A stretch of 64,000 nucleotides of DNA, from contig CM049306.1 of assembly GCA_026874595.1 (NCBI GenBank), positions 10,747,019 through 10,811,018 on the forward strand. The letters run 5' to 3'. Below the pieces are notes generated by a model, which ran no database searches, had not been told where the DNA came from, and saw nothing but the letters and a program-made list of their open reading frames with translations. Position 1 is the first letter of the stretch. Every line of letters begins with the position of its first letter. Below, piece by piece: positions 1 through 10,678 of this stretch. Source of the stretch: Sipunculus nudus. Lineage: Eukaryota > Annelida > Sipuncula > Golfingiida > Sipunculidae. Position numbers and translations under genes: made by a program.

Positions 1-77
1 ATAGGCAAAACTGGTGGCGCCACCTGCAACCATTTTTGCACAGGGTCCATCTGTTCATCTGCCTTGGGATAAAATCA

Positions 78-204
78 CTCATATCTCAGCAGTGGTTTGA
101 CTTATCAACTTGAAATTTTGCAGGTTTATAAATCCTGGATAGCTTTTTCGATTTTATGACAGGTGGCACGACCTACATTCACGTTTACTCTGCAGACATC
201 CAAG
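78..204. repeat. Half-unit B of the monomer (127 bp)
   Basis: This begins CTCATATCTC and aligns without gaps to the start of half-unit A at 205. Over the first 67 bp I count 45 identities, including the first ten bases, TTTGAC, AAATTTTGCA and ATAGCT. After a 2-bp length difference the match resumes at GGTGGC, with 15 of 20 identities (GGTGGCACGACCTACATTCA against GGTGGCGCCACCTGCAACCA). The two halves therefore look like diverged copies of one ~127-bp ancestor. Confidence 0.8.
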
Positions 205-311
205 CTCATATCTCGGGAACCTTTTGACCGATTTGGCCAAAATTTTGCATGTGTATAGATCTCACATAGCTCGTCATCATAGGCAATACTGGTGGCGCCA
301 CCTGCAACCAT
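126..311 (-). other. Recurrent 61-codon antisense frame of the monomer, probably not a gene
   Basis: On the minus strand most monomers keep a frame of 60-61 codons, starting MVAGGATS and ending KIEKAIQDL or a close variant; this copy is representative. It has no recognisable domain, signal peptide or membrane segment. 278 is not a multiple of 3, so successive frames cannot fuse. Against coding: class s carries a +1 insertion inside the frame in at least ten copies, copies at 9523-9753 (2-bp deletion) and 50027-50260 are frameshifted, the f copy at 1797-2074 has a TGA from TCTCATAG, and the g copy at 2075-2352 has lost the ATG. These defects spread with their monomers. I treat the frame as a by-product of repeat homogeneity. 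Confidence 0.12.
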
Positions 312-331
312 TTTTGCACAGGGTCCATCTG
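205..331. repeat. Half-unit A of the monomer (127 bp)
   Basis: This is the counterpart of half-unit B. The A-to-B spacing (151 bp) exceeds B-to-A (127 bp) by exactly the 24-bp segment that follows. The AGATCT site and the perfect palindrome lie in this half; the CTGCAG site lies in the other. Each half has therefore gained its own fixed differences since the dimer formed. Confidence 0.8.
291..302. repeat. Perfect 12-bp palindrome GGTGGCGCCACC (representative copy)
   Basis: GGTGGCGCCACC equals its own reverse complement and sits at the same place in most monomers. Other classes carry GGTGGCACCACC, the 3-bp-shorter GGTGCCACC (b, m, p) or GGTGGAGCCACC (d). Classes i and o carry a second GGCGCC in the other half-unit (ATGGCGCCACC). 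A binding site or a cruciform is possible, but no function can be read from sequence. Confidence 0.75.
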
Positions 332-355
332 TTCATCTGCCTTGGGATAAAATCA
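332..355. repeat. 24-bp segment unique to one half of the monomer
   Basis: This runs from TTCATCTGCC to GATAAAATCA. It has no counterpart in half-unit B and accounts for the whole length difference between the halves. It directly follows CCATCTG, and its own start TTCATCTG repeats that word, so a short slippage duplication may have contributed. Variants TTGGGATAAAATC, TTTGGATAAAATC, TTCGGATAAAATC and the shortened ATAGGTAAAATC track with monomer class. Confidence 0.7.
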
Positions 356-1233
356 CTCATATCTCAGCAGTGGTTTGACTTATCAACTTGAAATTTTGCA
401 GGTTTATAAATCCTGGATAGCTTTTTCGATTTTATGACAGGTGGCACGACCTACATTCACGTTTACTCTGCAGACATCCAAGCTCATATCTCGGGAACCT
501 TTTGACCGATTTGGCCAAAATTTTGCATGTGTATAGATCTCACATAGCTCGTCATCATAGGCAATACTGGTGGCGCCACCTGCAACCATTTTCGCACAGC
601 ATCCATTTGTTCATCTGCCTTGGGATAAAATCACTCATATCTCAACAGTGGTTTGACTTATCAACCTGAAATTTTGCAGGTTTATAAATCCTGGATAGCT
701 TTTTCGATTTTATGACAGGTGGCACAACCTACATTCACATTTACTCTGCAGACATCCAAGCTCATATCTCGGGAACCATTTGACCAATTTGGCAAAACTT
801 TTGCATGTGTATAGATCTCACATAGCAATTCATCATAGGCAAAACTGGTGCCACCTGCAACCATTTATGCACAGCGTCCATCTGTTCATCTGCCTTTGGA
901 TAAAATCACTCATATATCAGCAGTGGTTTGACTTTTCCACCTGAAATTTGCAGGTTTATAAATCCTGGACAGGTTTCTCGATTTTATGACAGGTGGCACG
1001 ACCTACATTCACATTTACTCTGCAGACATCCAAGCTCATATCTCGTGAACTGTTTAACCAATTTCGCAAAAATTTTGCATGTGTATAGATCTCACATAGC
1101 TCGTCATCATAGGCAATACTGGTGGCGCCACCTGCAACCATTTTTGCACAGGGTCCATCTAGTCATCTGCCTTGGAATAAAATCACTCATATCTCAGCAG
1201 TGGTCTGACTTATCAACTTGAAATTTTGCAGGT

Positions 1234-1518
1234 TTATAAATCCTGGACAGCTTTCTCAATTTTATGACAGGCGGCATGACCTACATTCACGTTTACTCTG
1301 CAGACATCCAAGCTCATATCTCGGGAACCTTTTGACTGATTTGGCCAAAATTTTGCATGTCTATAGATCTCACATAGCTGGTCATCTTAGGCATACCTGG
1401 ATACCTGGTGGAGCCACCTGCAACCACTTATGCACAGCGTCCATCTGTTCATCTGCCATAGGTAAAATCACTCATATCTCAGCAGTGGTCTGACTTATCA
1501 ACCTGAAATTTTGCAGGT
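1234..1518. repeat. Class d monomer with internal 8-bp duplication (285 bp)
   Basis: ATACCTGG occurs twice in a row at 1393-1408, lengthening the unit by 8 bp, and the spacer is shortened by one base (ATAGGTAAAATC). The palindrome is changed to GGTGGAGCCACC. Every class d copy in the window carries all three changes, so they arose once and spread by amplification. It always sits between c and e, except where it is fused or missing. Confidence 0.85.
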
Positions 1519-2352
1519 TGATACATCCTAGACAGCTTTCTTGATTTTATGACAGGTGGCATGACCTACATTCACATTTACACTGCAGACATCCAAGCTC
1601 ATATCTTGGGAACCATTTGACCGATTTGGTAAAAATTTTGCATGTGTATAGATCTCACATAGCTCGTCATCATAGGCAAAACTGGTGGCGCCACCTGCAA
1701 CCATTTTTGCACAGGGTCCATCTGTTCATCTGCCTTGGGATAAAATCACTCATATCTCAGAAGTGGTTTGACTTTTCCACCTGAAATTTTGCAGATTTGT
1801 ACATCCTGGACAGCTCTCTTGATTTTATGACAGGTGGCACGACCTACATTCACGTTTACTTTGCAGATATCCAAACTCATATCTCGGGAACCATTTGACC
1901 AATTTGGCCAAAATTTTGCATGTGTATAGATCTCTCATAGTTCTTCATCATAGGCAAAACTGGTGGCGCCACCTGCAACCACTTATGCACAGCGTCCATC
2001 TATTCATCTGCCTTGGGATAAAATCACTCATATCTCAGAAGTGGTTTGACTTATCCACCTGAAATTTTTCAGGTTTATACATCCTGGACAGCTTTCTCGA
2101 TTTTATGACAGGTGGCACGACCTACATTCATGTTTACTCTGCAGACATCCAAGCTCATATCTCGGGAACCGTATGACCGATTTGGCCAAAATTTTGCATA
2201 TGTATAGATCTCACATAGCTCTTCATCATAGGCAAAACTGGTGGCACCACCTGCAACTATTTTCGCACAGCATCCATCTGTTCATCTGCCTTTGGATAAA
2301 ATCACTCATATATCAGCAGTGGTTTGACTTTTCCACCTGAAATTTTGCAGGT

Positions 2353-3731
2353 TTATAAATCCTGGACAGCTCTCTTGATTTTATGACAGGTTGCACCACC
2401 TACATTCAGGTTTACTTTGCAGATATCAAAACTCATATCTCGGGAACCGTTTGACTGATTTGGCTTAAATTTTTTATGTGTATAGATATCACGTAGCTCT
2501 TCATCATAGGCAAAACTGGTGGCGCCACCTGCAACCACTTATGCACAGCGTCCATCTGTTCATCTGCCTTGGGATAAAATCACTCATATCTCAGAAGTGG
2601 TTTGAATTATCCACCTGAAATTTTTCAGGTTTATACATCCTGGACAGCTTTCTCGATTTCATGAATGATGGCGCCACCTATATTCACATTTAGTCTGCAG
2701 ACATCCAAGCTCGTATCTCGGTGATTGTTTGACCGATTGAGCCAAAATTTTGCTTGTGTATAGATCTCACGTAGCTCGTCATCATAGGCAAAACTGGTGG
2801 CACCACCTGCAACCATTTTTGCACAGCATCCATCTGTTCATCTGCCTTCGGATAAAATCACTCATATATCAGCAGTGGTTTGACTTTTCCACCTGAAATT
2901 TTGCAGGTTTATACATCCTGGACAGCTCTCTTGATTTTATGACATTTTGCACCGCCTACATACAGGTTTACTTTGCAGATATCCAAGCTCGTATCTCGGT
3001 GACTGTTTGACAGATTGAGCCAAAAGTTTGCATGTGTATAAACCTCACGTAGCTCGTCATCATAGGCAAAACTGGTGGCGCCATCTGCAACCATTTTTGC
3101 ACAGGGTCCATCTGTTCATCTGCCTTGGGATAAAATCACTCATATCTCAGAAGTGGTTTGACTTATCCACCTGAAATTATGCAGGTTTATACATCCTGGA
3201 CAGCTTTCTCGATTTTATGACAGATGGCACCACCTATATTCACATTTAGTCTGCAGACATCCAAGCTCATATCTCGGTGACTGTTTGACCGATTGAGCAA
3301 AAATTTTGCATGTGTATAGATCTCACGTAGCTCGTCATCATAGGCAAAACTGGTGGCACCACCTGCAACCATTTTTGCACAGGGTTCATCTGCCTTTGGA
3401 TAAAATCACTCATATCTCAGCAGTGGTCTGACTTATCAACTTGAAATTTTGCAGGTTTATACATCCTGGAGAACTTTCTCAATTTTATGACAGGTGGCAC
3501 GACCTACATTCACGTTTACTCTGCAGACATCCAAGCTCATATCTCGGGAACCGTATGACCGATTTGGCCAAAATTTTGCATGTGTATAGATCTCACATAG
3601 CTCTACATCATAGGCAAAACTGGTGCCACCTGCAACCATTTATGCACAGCGTCCATCTGTTCATCTGCCTTTGGATAAAATCACTCATATATCAGCAGTG
3701 GTTTGACTTTTCCACCTGAAATTTTGCAGGT
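2353..3731. repeat. Module h-i-k-l-m
   Basis: Five monomers. Class h has lost TTTGCATG in favour of TTTTTTATGTG. Class i has ATGAATGATGGCGCC. Class k has ATAAACCTCACG. Class l has AAATTATGCAGG. Class m is 275 bp, with CTACATCAT and GGTGCCACC. The same five occur in the same order at 20411-21789 and 31232-32610, and without m at 29286. Confidence 0.88.
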
Positions 3732-4564
3732 TTATAAATCCTGGACAGCTCTCTTGATTTTATGACAGGTTGCACCACCTACATTCAGGTTTACTTTGCA
3801 GATATCAAAACTCATATCTCGGGAACCGTTTGACTGATTTGGCTTAAATTTTTTATGTGTATAGATATCACGTAGCTCTTCATCATAGGCAAAACTGGTG
3901 GCGCCACCTGCAACCACTTATGCACAGCGTCCATCTGTTCATCTGCCTTGGGATAAAATCACTCATATCTCAGAAGTGGTTTGACTTATCCACCTGAAAT
4001 TTTTCAGGTTTATACATCCTGGACAGCTTTCTCGATTTCATGAATGATGGCGCCACCTATATTCACATTTAGTCTGCAGACATCCAAGCTCGTATCTCGG
4101 TGATTGTTTGACCGATTGAGCCAAAATTTTGCTTGTGTATTGATCTCACGTAGCTCGTCATCATAGGCAAAACTGGTGGCGCCACCTGCAACCATTTTTG
4201 CACAGGGTCCATCTGTTCATCTGCCTTGGGATAAAATCACTCATATCTCAGAAGTGGTTTGACTTATCCACCTGAAATTTTTCAGGTTTATACATCCTGG
4301 ACAGCTTTCTCGATTTTATGACAGATGGTGCCACCTATATTCACATTTAGTCTGCAGACATCCAAGCTCGTATCTCGGTGACTGTTTGACCGATTGAGCC
4401 AAAATTTTGCTTGTGTATAGATCTCACGTAGCTCTTCATCATAAACAAAAGTGGTGGCACCACCTGCAACCATTTTCCACAGCGTCCATCTGTTCATCTG
4501 CCTTGGGATAAAATCACTCATATCTCAACAGTGGTTTGACTTATCAACCTGAAATTTTGCAGGT
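3732..4564. repeat. Module h-i-j
   Basis: Three monomers. The i copy differs from that at 2631 by TATTGATCTC instead of TATAGATCTC, a marker shared by all i copies that precede j in the left array. Class j has ATAAACAAAAGTGG and a spacer one base short (ATTTTCCACAGCG), which lets the antisense frame extend to 77 codons. Confidence 0.87.
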
Positions 4565-6235
4565 TTATAAATCCTGGATAGCTTTTTCGATTTTATGACA
4601 GGTGGCACAACCTACATTCACATTTACTCTGCAGACATCCAAGCTCATATCTTGGGAACCATTTGACCAATTTGGCAAAACTTTTGCATGTGTATAGATC
4701 TCACATAGCAATTCATCATAGGCAAAACTGGTGCCACCTGCAACCATTTATGCACAGCGTCCATCTGTTCATCTGCCTTTGGATAAAATCACTCATATAT
4801 CAGCAGTGGTTTGACTTTTCCACCTGAAATTTGCAGGTTTATAAATCCTGGACAGGTTTCTCGATTTTATGACAGGTGGCACGACCTACATTCACATTTA
4901 CTCTGCAGACATCCAAGCTCATATCTCGAGAACTGTTTAACCAATTTCGCAAAAATTTTGCATGTGTATAGATCTCACATAGCTCGTCATCATAGGCAAT
5001 ACTGGTGGCGCCACCTGCAACCATTTTTGCACAGGGTCCATCTGTTCATCTGCCTTGGAATAAAATCACTCATTTCTCAGCAGTGGTCTGACTTATCAAC
5101 TTGAAATTTTGCAGGTTTATAAATCCTGGACAGCTTTCTCAATTTTATGACAGGCGGCATGACCTACATTCACGTTTACTCTGCAGACATCCAAGCTCAT
5201 ATCTCGGGAACCTTTTGACTGATTTGGCCAAAATTTTGCATGTCTATAGATCTCACATAGCTCGTCATCTTAGGCATACCTGGATACCTGGTGGAGCCAC
5301 CTGCAACCACTTATGCACAGCGTCCATCTGTTCATCTGCCATAGGTAAAATCACTCATATCTCAGCAGTGGTCTGACTTATCAACCTGAAATTTTGCAGG
5401 TTGATACATCCTAGACAGCTTTCTTGATTTTATGACAGGTGGCACGACCTACATTCACATTTACTCTGCAGACATCCAAGCTCATATCTTGGGAACCATT
5501 TGACCGATTTGGTAAAAATTTTGCATGTGTATAGATCTCACATAGCTCGTCATCATAGGCAAAACTGGTGGCGCCACCTGCAACCATTTTTGCACAGGGT
5601 CCATCTGTTCATCTGCCTTGGGATAAAATCACTCATATCTCAGAAGTGGTTTGACTTTTCCACCTGAAATTTTGCAGATTTGTACATCCTGGACAGCTCT
5701 CTTGATTTTATGACAGGTGGCACGACCTACATTCACGTTTACTTTGCAGATATCCAAACTCATATCTCGGGAACCATTTGACCAATTTGGCCAAAATTTA
5801 GCATGTGTATAGATCTCACATAGTTCTTCATCATAGGCAAAACTGGTGGCGCCACCTGCAACCACTTATGCACAGCGTCCATCTATTCATCTGCCTTGGG
5901 ATAAAATCACTCATATCTCAGAAGTGGTTTGACTTATCCACCTGAAATTTTTCAGGCTTATACATCCTGGACAGCTTTCTCGATTTTATGACAGGTGGCA
6001 CGACCTACATTCATGTTTACTCTGCAGACATCCAAGCTCATATCTCGGGAACCGTATGACCGATTTGGCCAAAATTTTGCATATGTATAGATCTCACATA
6101 GCTCTTCATCATAGGCAAAACTGGTGGCACCACCTGCAACCATTTTCGCACAGCATCCATCTGTTCATCTGCCTTTGGATAAAATCACTCATATATCAGC
6201 AGTGGTTTGACTTATCAACCTGAAATTTTGCAGGT
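4565..6235. repeat. Module b-c-d-e-f-g
   Basis: Six monomers following j directly with no class a. The c copy has ATCTCGAGAAC where the c at 956 has ATCTCGTGAAC, so two c subfamilies exist: one in the a-led modules and one in the j-led modules. The f copy has AAATTTAGCATG. Close copies lie at 7621-9291 and 13739-15409. Confidence 0.87.
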
Positions 6236-7620
6236 TTATAAATCCTGGATAGCTTTTTCGATTTTATGACAGGTTGCACAACCTACATTCACATTTACTC
6301 TGCAGACATCCAAGCTCATATCTTGGGAACCATTTGACCAATTTGGCAAAACTTTTGCATGTGTATAGATCTCACATAGCAATTCATCATAGGCAAAACT
6401 GGTGCCACCTGCAACCATTTATGCACAGCGTCCATCTGTTCATCTGCCTTTGGATAAAATCACTCATATATCAGCAGTGGTTTGACTTTTCCACCTGAAA
6501 TTTGCAGGTTTATAAATCCTGGACAGGTTTCTCGATTTTATGACAGGTGGCACGACCTACATTCACATTTACTCTGCAGACATCCAAGCTCATATCTCGA
6601 GAACTGTTTAACCAATTTCGCAAAAATTTTGCATGTGTATAGATCTCACATAGCTCGTCATCATAGGCAATACTGGTGGAGCCACCTGCAACCACTTATG
6701 CACAGCGTCCATCTGTTCATCTGCCATAGGTAAAATCACTCATATCTCAGCAGTGGTCTGACTTATCAACCTGAAATTTTGCAGGTTGATACATCCTAGA
6801 CAGCTTTCTTGATTTTATGACAGGTGGCACGACCTACATTCACATTTACTCTGCAGACATCCAAGCTCATATCTTGGGAACCATTTGACCGATTTGGTAA
6901 AAATTTTGCATGTGTATAGATCTCACATAGCTCGTCATCATAGGCAAAACTGGTGGCGCCACCTGCAACCATTTTTGCACAGGGTCCATCTGTTCATCTG
7001 CCTTGGGATAAAATCACTCATATCTCAGAAGTGGTTTGACTTTTCCACCTGAAATTTTGCAGATTTGTACATCCTGGACAGCTCTCTTGATTTTATGACA
7101 GGTGGCACGACCTACATTCACGTTTACTTTGCAGATATCCAAACTCATATCTCGGGAACCATTTGACCAATTTGGCCAAAATTTAGCATGTGTATAGATC
7201 TCACATAGTTCTTCATCATAGGCAAAACTGGTGGCGCCACCTGCAACCACTTATGCACAGCGTCCATCTATTCATCTGCCTTGGGATAAAATCACTCATA
7301 TCTCAGAAGTGGTTTGACTTATCCACCTGAAATTTTTCAGGCTTATACATCCTGGACAGCTTTCTCGATTTTATGACAGGTGGCACGACCTACATTCATG
7401 TTTACTCTGCAGACATCCAAGCTCATATCTCGGGAACCGTATGACCGATTTGGCCAAAATTTTGCATATGTATAGATCTCACATAGCTCTTCATCATAGG
7501 CAAAACTGGTGGCACCACCTGCAACCATTTTCGCACAGCATCCATCTGTTCATCTGCCTTTGGATAAAATCACTCATATATCAGCAGTGGTTTGACTTAT
7601 CAACCTGAAATTTTGCAGGT
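6236..7620. repeat. Module b-(c/d hybrid)-e-f-g, 1,385 bp
   Basis: Five monomers. The c monomer begins as c and ends as d, switching within CTGGTGG at 6673-6679, so one monomer (286 bp compared with the complete module) is missing. The block is otherwise close to the following b-c-d-e-f-g block and is duplicated at 15410-16794. Confidence 0.87.
6510..6783. repeat. Hybrid monomer c/d
   Basis: The left part carries class c markers (GGACAGGTTTCTCG, AACTGTTTAACCAATTTCGC, GGCAATACTGG). The right part carries class d markers (GGAGCCACC, CACTTATGC, CCATAGGTAAAATC). The shared CTGGTGG at the switch marks an unequal exchange or deletion. The same hybrid at 15684-15957 is a copy of this event, not an independent one. 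Confidence 0.85.
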
Positions 7621-9291
7621 TTATAAATCCTGGATAGCTTTTTCGATTTTATGACAGGTTGCACAACCTACATTCACATTTACTCTGCAGACATCCAAGC
7701 TCATATCTTGGGAACCATTTGACCAATTTGGCAAAACTTTTGCATGTGTATAGATCTCACATAGCAATTCATCATAGGCAAAACTGGTGCCACCTGCAAC
7801 CATTTATGCACAGCGTCCATCTGTTCATCTGCCTTTGGATAAAATCACTCATATATCAGCAGTGGTTTGACTTTTCCACCTGAAATTTGCAGGTTTATAA
7901 ATCCTGGACAGGTTTCTCGATTTTATGACAGGTGGCACGACCTACATTCACATTTACTCTGCAGACATCCAAGCTCATATCTCGAGAACTGTTTAACCAA
8001 TTTCGCAAAAATTTTGCATGTGTATAGATCTCACATAGCTCGTCATCATAGGCAATACTGGTGGCGCCACCTGCAACCATTTTTGCACAGGGTCCATCTG
8101 TTCATCTGCCTTGGAATAAAATCACTCATTTCTCAGCAGTGGTCTGACTTATCAACTTGAAATTTTGCAGGTTTATAAATCCTGGACAGCTTTCTCAATT
8201 TTATGACAGGCGGCATGACCTACATTCACGTTTACTCTGCAGACATCCAAGCTCATATCTCGGGAACCTTTTGACTGATTTGGCCAAAATTTTGCATGTC
8301 TATAGATCTCACATAGCTCGTCATCTTAGGCATACCTGGATACCTGGTGGAGCCACCTGCAACCACTTATGCACAGCGTCCATCTGTTCATCTGCCATAG
8401 GTAAAATCACTCATATCTCAGCAGTGGTCTGACTTATCAACCTGAAATTTTGCAGGTTGATACATCCTAGACAGCTTTCTTGATTTTATGACAGGTGGCA
8501 CGACCTACATTCACATTTACTCTGCAGACATCCAAGCTCATATCTTGGGAACCATTTGACCGATTTGGTAAAAATTTTGCATGTGTATAGATCTCACATA
8601 GCTCGTCATCATAGGCAAAACTGGTGGCGCCACCTGCAACCATTTTTGCACAGGGTCCATCTGTTCATCTGCCTTGGGATAAAATCACTCATATCTCAGA
8701 AGTGGTTTGACTTTTCCACCTGAAATTTTGCAGATTTGTACATCCTGGACAGCTCTCTTGATTTTATGACAGGTGGCACGACCTACATTCACGTTTACTT
8801 TGCAGATATCCAAACTCATATCTCGGGAACCATTTGACCAATTTGGCCAAAATTTAGCATGTGTATAGATCTCACATAGTTCTTCATCATAGGCAAAACT
8901 GGTGGCGCCACCTGCAACCACTTATGCACAGCGTCCATCTATTCATCTGCCTTGGGATAAAATCACTCATATCTCAGAAGTGGTTTGACTTATCCACCTG
9001 AAATTTTTCAGGCTTATACATCCTGGACAGCTTTCTCGATTTTATGACAGGTGGCACGACCTACATTCATGTTTACTCTGCAGACATCCAAGCTCATATC
9101 TCGGGAACCGTATGACCGATTTGGCCAAAATTTTGCATATGTATAGATCTCACATAGCTCTTCATCATAGGCAAAACTGGTGGCACCACCTGCAACCATT
9201 TTCGCACAGCATCCATCTGTTCATCTGCCTTTGGATAAAATCACTCATATATCAGCAGTGGTTTGACTTTTCCACCTGAAATTTTGCAGGT
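7621..9291. repeat. Module b-c-d-e-f-g
   Basis: A near copy of 4565-6235 shifted by 3,056 bp (11 monomers). It leads into h-i-j-n-o instead of b. The region from 8346 onward is also matched by 15849 onward at a shift of 7,503-7,505 bp. Confidence 0.87.
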
Positions 9292-10678
9292 TTATAAATC
9301 CTGGACAGCTCTCTTGATTTTATGACAGGTTGCACCACCTACATTCAGGTTTACTTTGCAGATATCAAAACTCATATCTCGGGAACCGTTTGACTGATTA
9401 GGCTTAAATTTTTTATGTGTATAGATATCACGTAGCTCTTCATCATAGGCAAAACTGGTGGCGCCACCTGCAACCACTTATGCACAGCGTCCATCTGTTC
9501 ATCTGCCTTGGGATAAAATCACTCATATCTCAGAAGTGGTTTGACTTATCCACCTGAAATTTTTCAGGTTTATACATCCTGGACAGCTCTCGATTTCATG
9601 AATGATGGCGCCACCTATATTCACATTTAGTCTGCAGACATCCAAGCTCGTATCTCGGTGATTGTTTGACCGATTGAGCCAAAATTTTGCTTGTGTATTG
9701 ATCTCACGTAGCTCGTCATCATAGGCAAAACTGGTGGCGCCACCTGCAACCATTTTTGCACAGGGTCCATCTGTTCATCTGCCTTGGGATAAAATCACTC
9801 ATATCTCAGAAGTGGTTTGACTTATCCACCTGAAATTTTTCAGGTTTATACATCCTGGACAGCTTTCTCGATTTTATGACAGATGGTGCCACCTATATTC
9901 ACATTTAGTCTGCAGACATCCAAGCTCGTATCTCGGTGACTGTTTGACCGATTGAGCCAAAATTTTGCTTGTGTATAGATCTCACGTAGCTCTTCATCAT
10001 AAACAAAAGTGGTGGCACCACCTGCAACCATTTTCCACAGCGTCCATCTGTTCATCTGCCTTGGGATAAAATCACTCATATCTCAGCAGTGGTCTGACTT
10101 TTCCACCTGAAATTTTGCAGGTTTATACATCCTGGACAGCTCTCTTGATTTTATGACAGGTTGCACCACCTACATTCAGGTTTACTTTGCAGATATCCAA
10201 ACTCATATCTCGGGAATTGTTTGACTGATTTGGCCAAAATTTTGCATATGTATAGATCTCACATAGCTCTTCATCATAGCCAAAACTGGTGGCGCCATCT
10301 GCAACCACTTATGCACAGTGTCCATCTGTTCATCTGCCTTGGGATAAAATCACTCATGTCTCAAAAGTGGTTTGACTTATCCACCTGAAATTTTTCAGGT
10401 TTATACATCCTGGACAGCTTTCTCGATTTTATGACAGATGGCGCCACCTATATTCACATTTAGTCTGCAGACATCCAAGCTCATATCTCGGTGACTGTTT
10501 GACTGATTGAGCCAAAATTTTGCATGTGTATAGATCTCACGTAGCTCGTCATCATAGGCAAAACTGGTGGCGCCACCTGCAACCATTTTTGCACAGGGTC
10601 CATCTGTTCATCTGCCTTGGGATAAAATCACTCATATCTCAGCAGTGGTTTGACTTATCAACTTGAAATTTTGCAGGT
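9292..10678. repeat. Module h-i-j-n-o
   Basis: Five monomers. The h copy has GATTAGGCTTAAA, shared only with 16795. The i copy has lost two bases (GACAGCTCTCGATTTC), which makes the shift to its copy change from 7,503 to 7,505 bp. Class n has CATAGCCAAAAC and GGCGCCATC; class o follows with CTCATGTCTCAAAAGTGG before it. Confidence 0.87.

Larger units (their letters stand above)
78..355. repeat. Representative satellite monomer (278 bp, class a)
   Basis: One full period, from one CTCATATCTCAGCAG to the next at 356. Order: half-unit B (78-204), with TTTGAC, AAATTTTGCAGG, TATAAATCCTGG, GGTGGCACGACC and CTGCAG; then half-unit A (205-331), with CTCATATCTCGGG, TTTGACC, AAAATTTTGCATG, TATAGATCTC and the palindrome GGTGGCGCCACC; then a 24-bp segment (332-355) that B lacks. 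A single PstI or BglII site per monomer should give a 278-bp ladder. No RNA polymerase III A and B boxes and no poly-A tail were seen, so a SINE origin is not supported. Confidence 0.95.
126..2352. repeat. Module a-a-b-c-d-e-f-g
   Basis: Eight monomers with class a doubled (126 and 404 are almost identical). The a-to-g series here measures 278+274+278+285+278+278+278 bp for one copy of each class. It recurs with both a copies at 10679-12905 and 18184-20410. The f copy has TCTCATAG and the g copy has GCAACTATTTT, both shared only with those two relatives. Confidence 0.9.

Noticed and set aside
78-355. CENP-B box in the monomer
   Set aside because: I looked for TTCG-4N-A-2N-CGGG on both strands of the representative monomer and found TTCGATTTTATGA and TCTCGGGAACC pieces only, never the full spacing. 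A centromeric function is therefore not supported by this motif.
78-355. tRNA-derived SINE origin of the monomer
   Set aside because: GGTTTATAAATCC slightly resembles a B box, but spacing and key bases are wrong, there is no A box at a suitable distance and no A-rich tail, and the copies are strictly tandem.
928-1221. Plus-strand frames of 74-97 codons (for example starting MTFPPEICRF or MKFCRFI)
   Set aside because: They recur only because the satellite recurs, overlap the antisense frame, read across monomer boundaries and show no domain. Shadows of repeat sequence.
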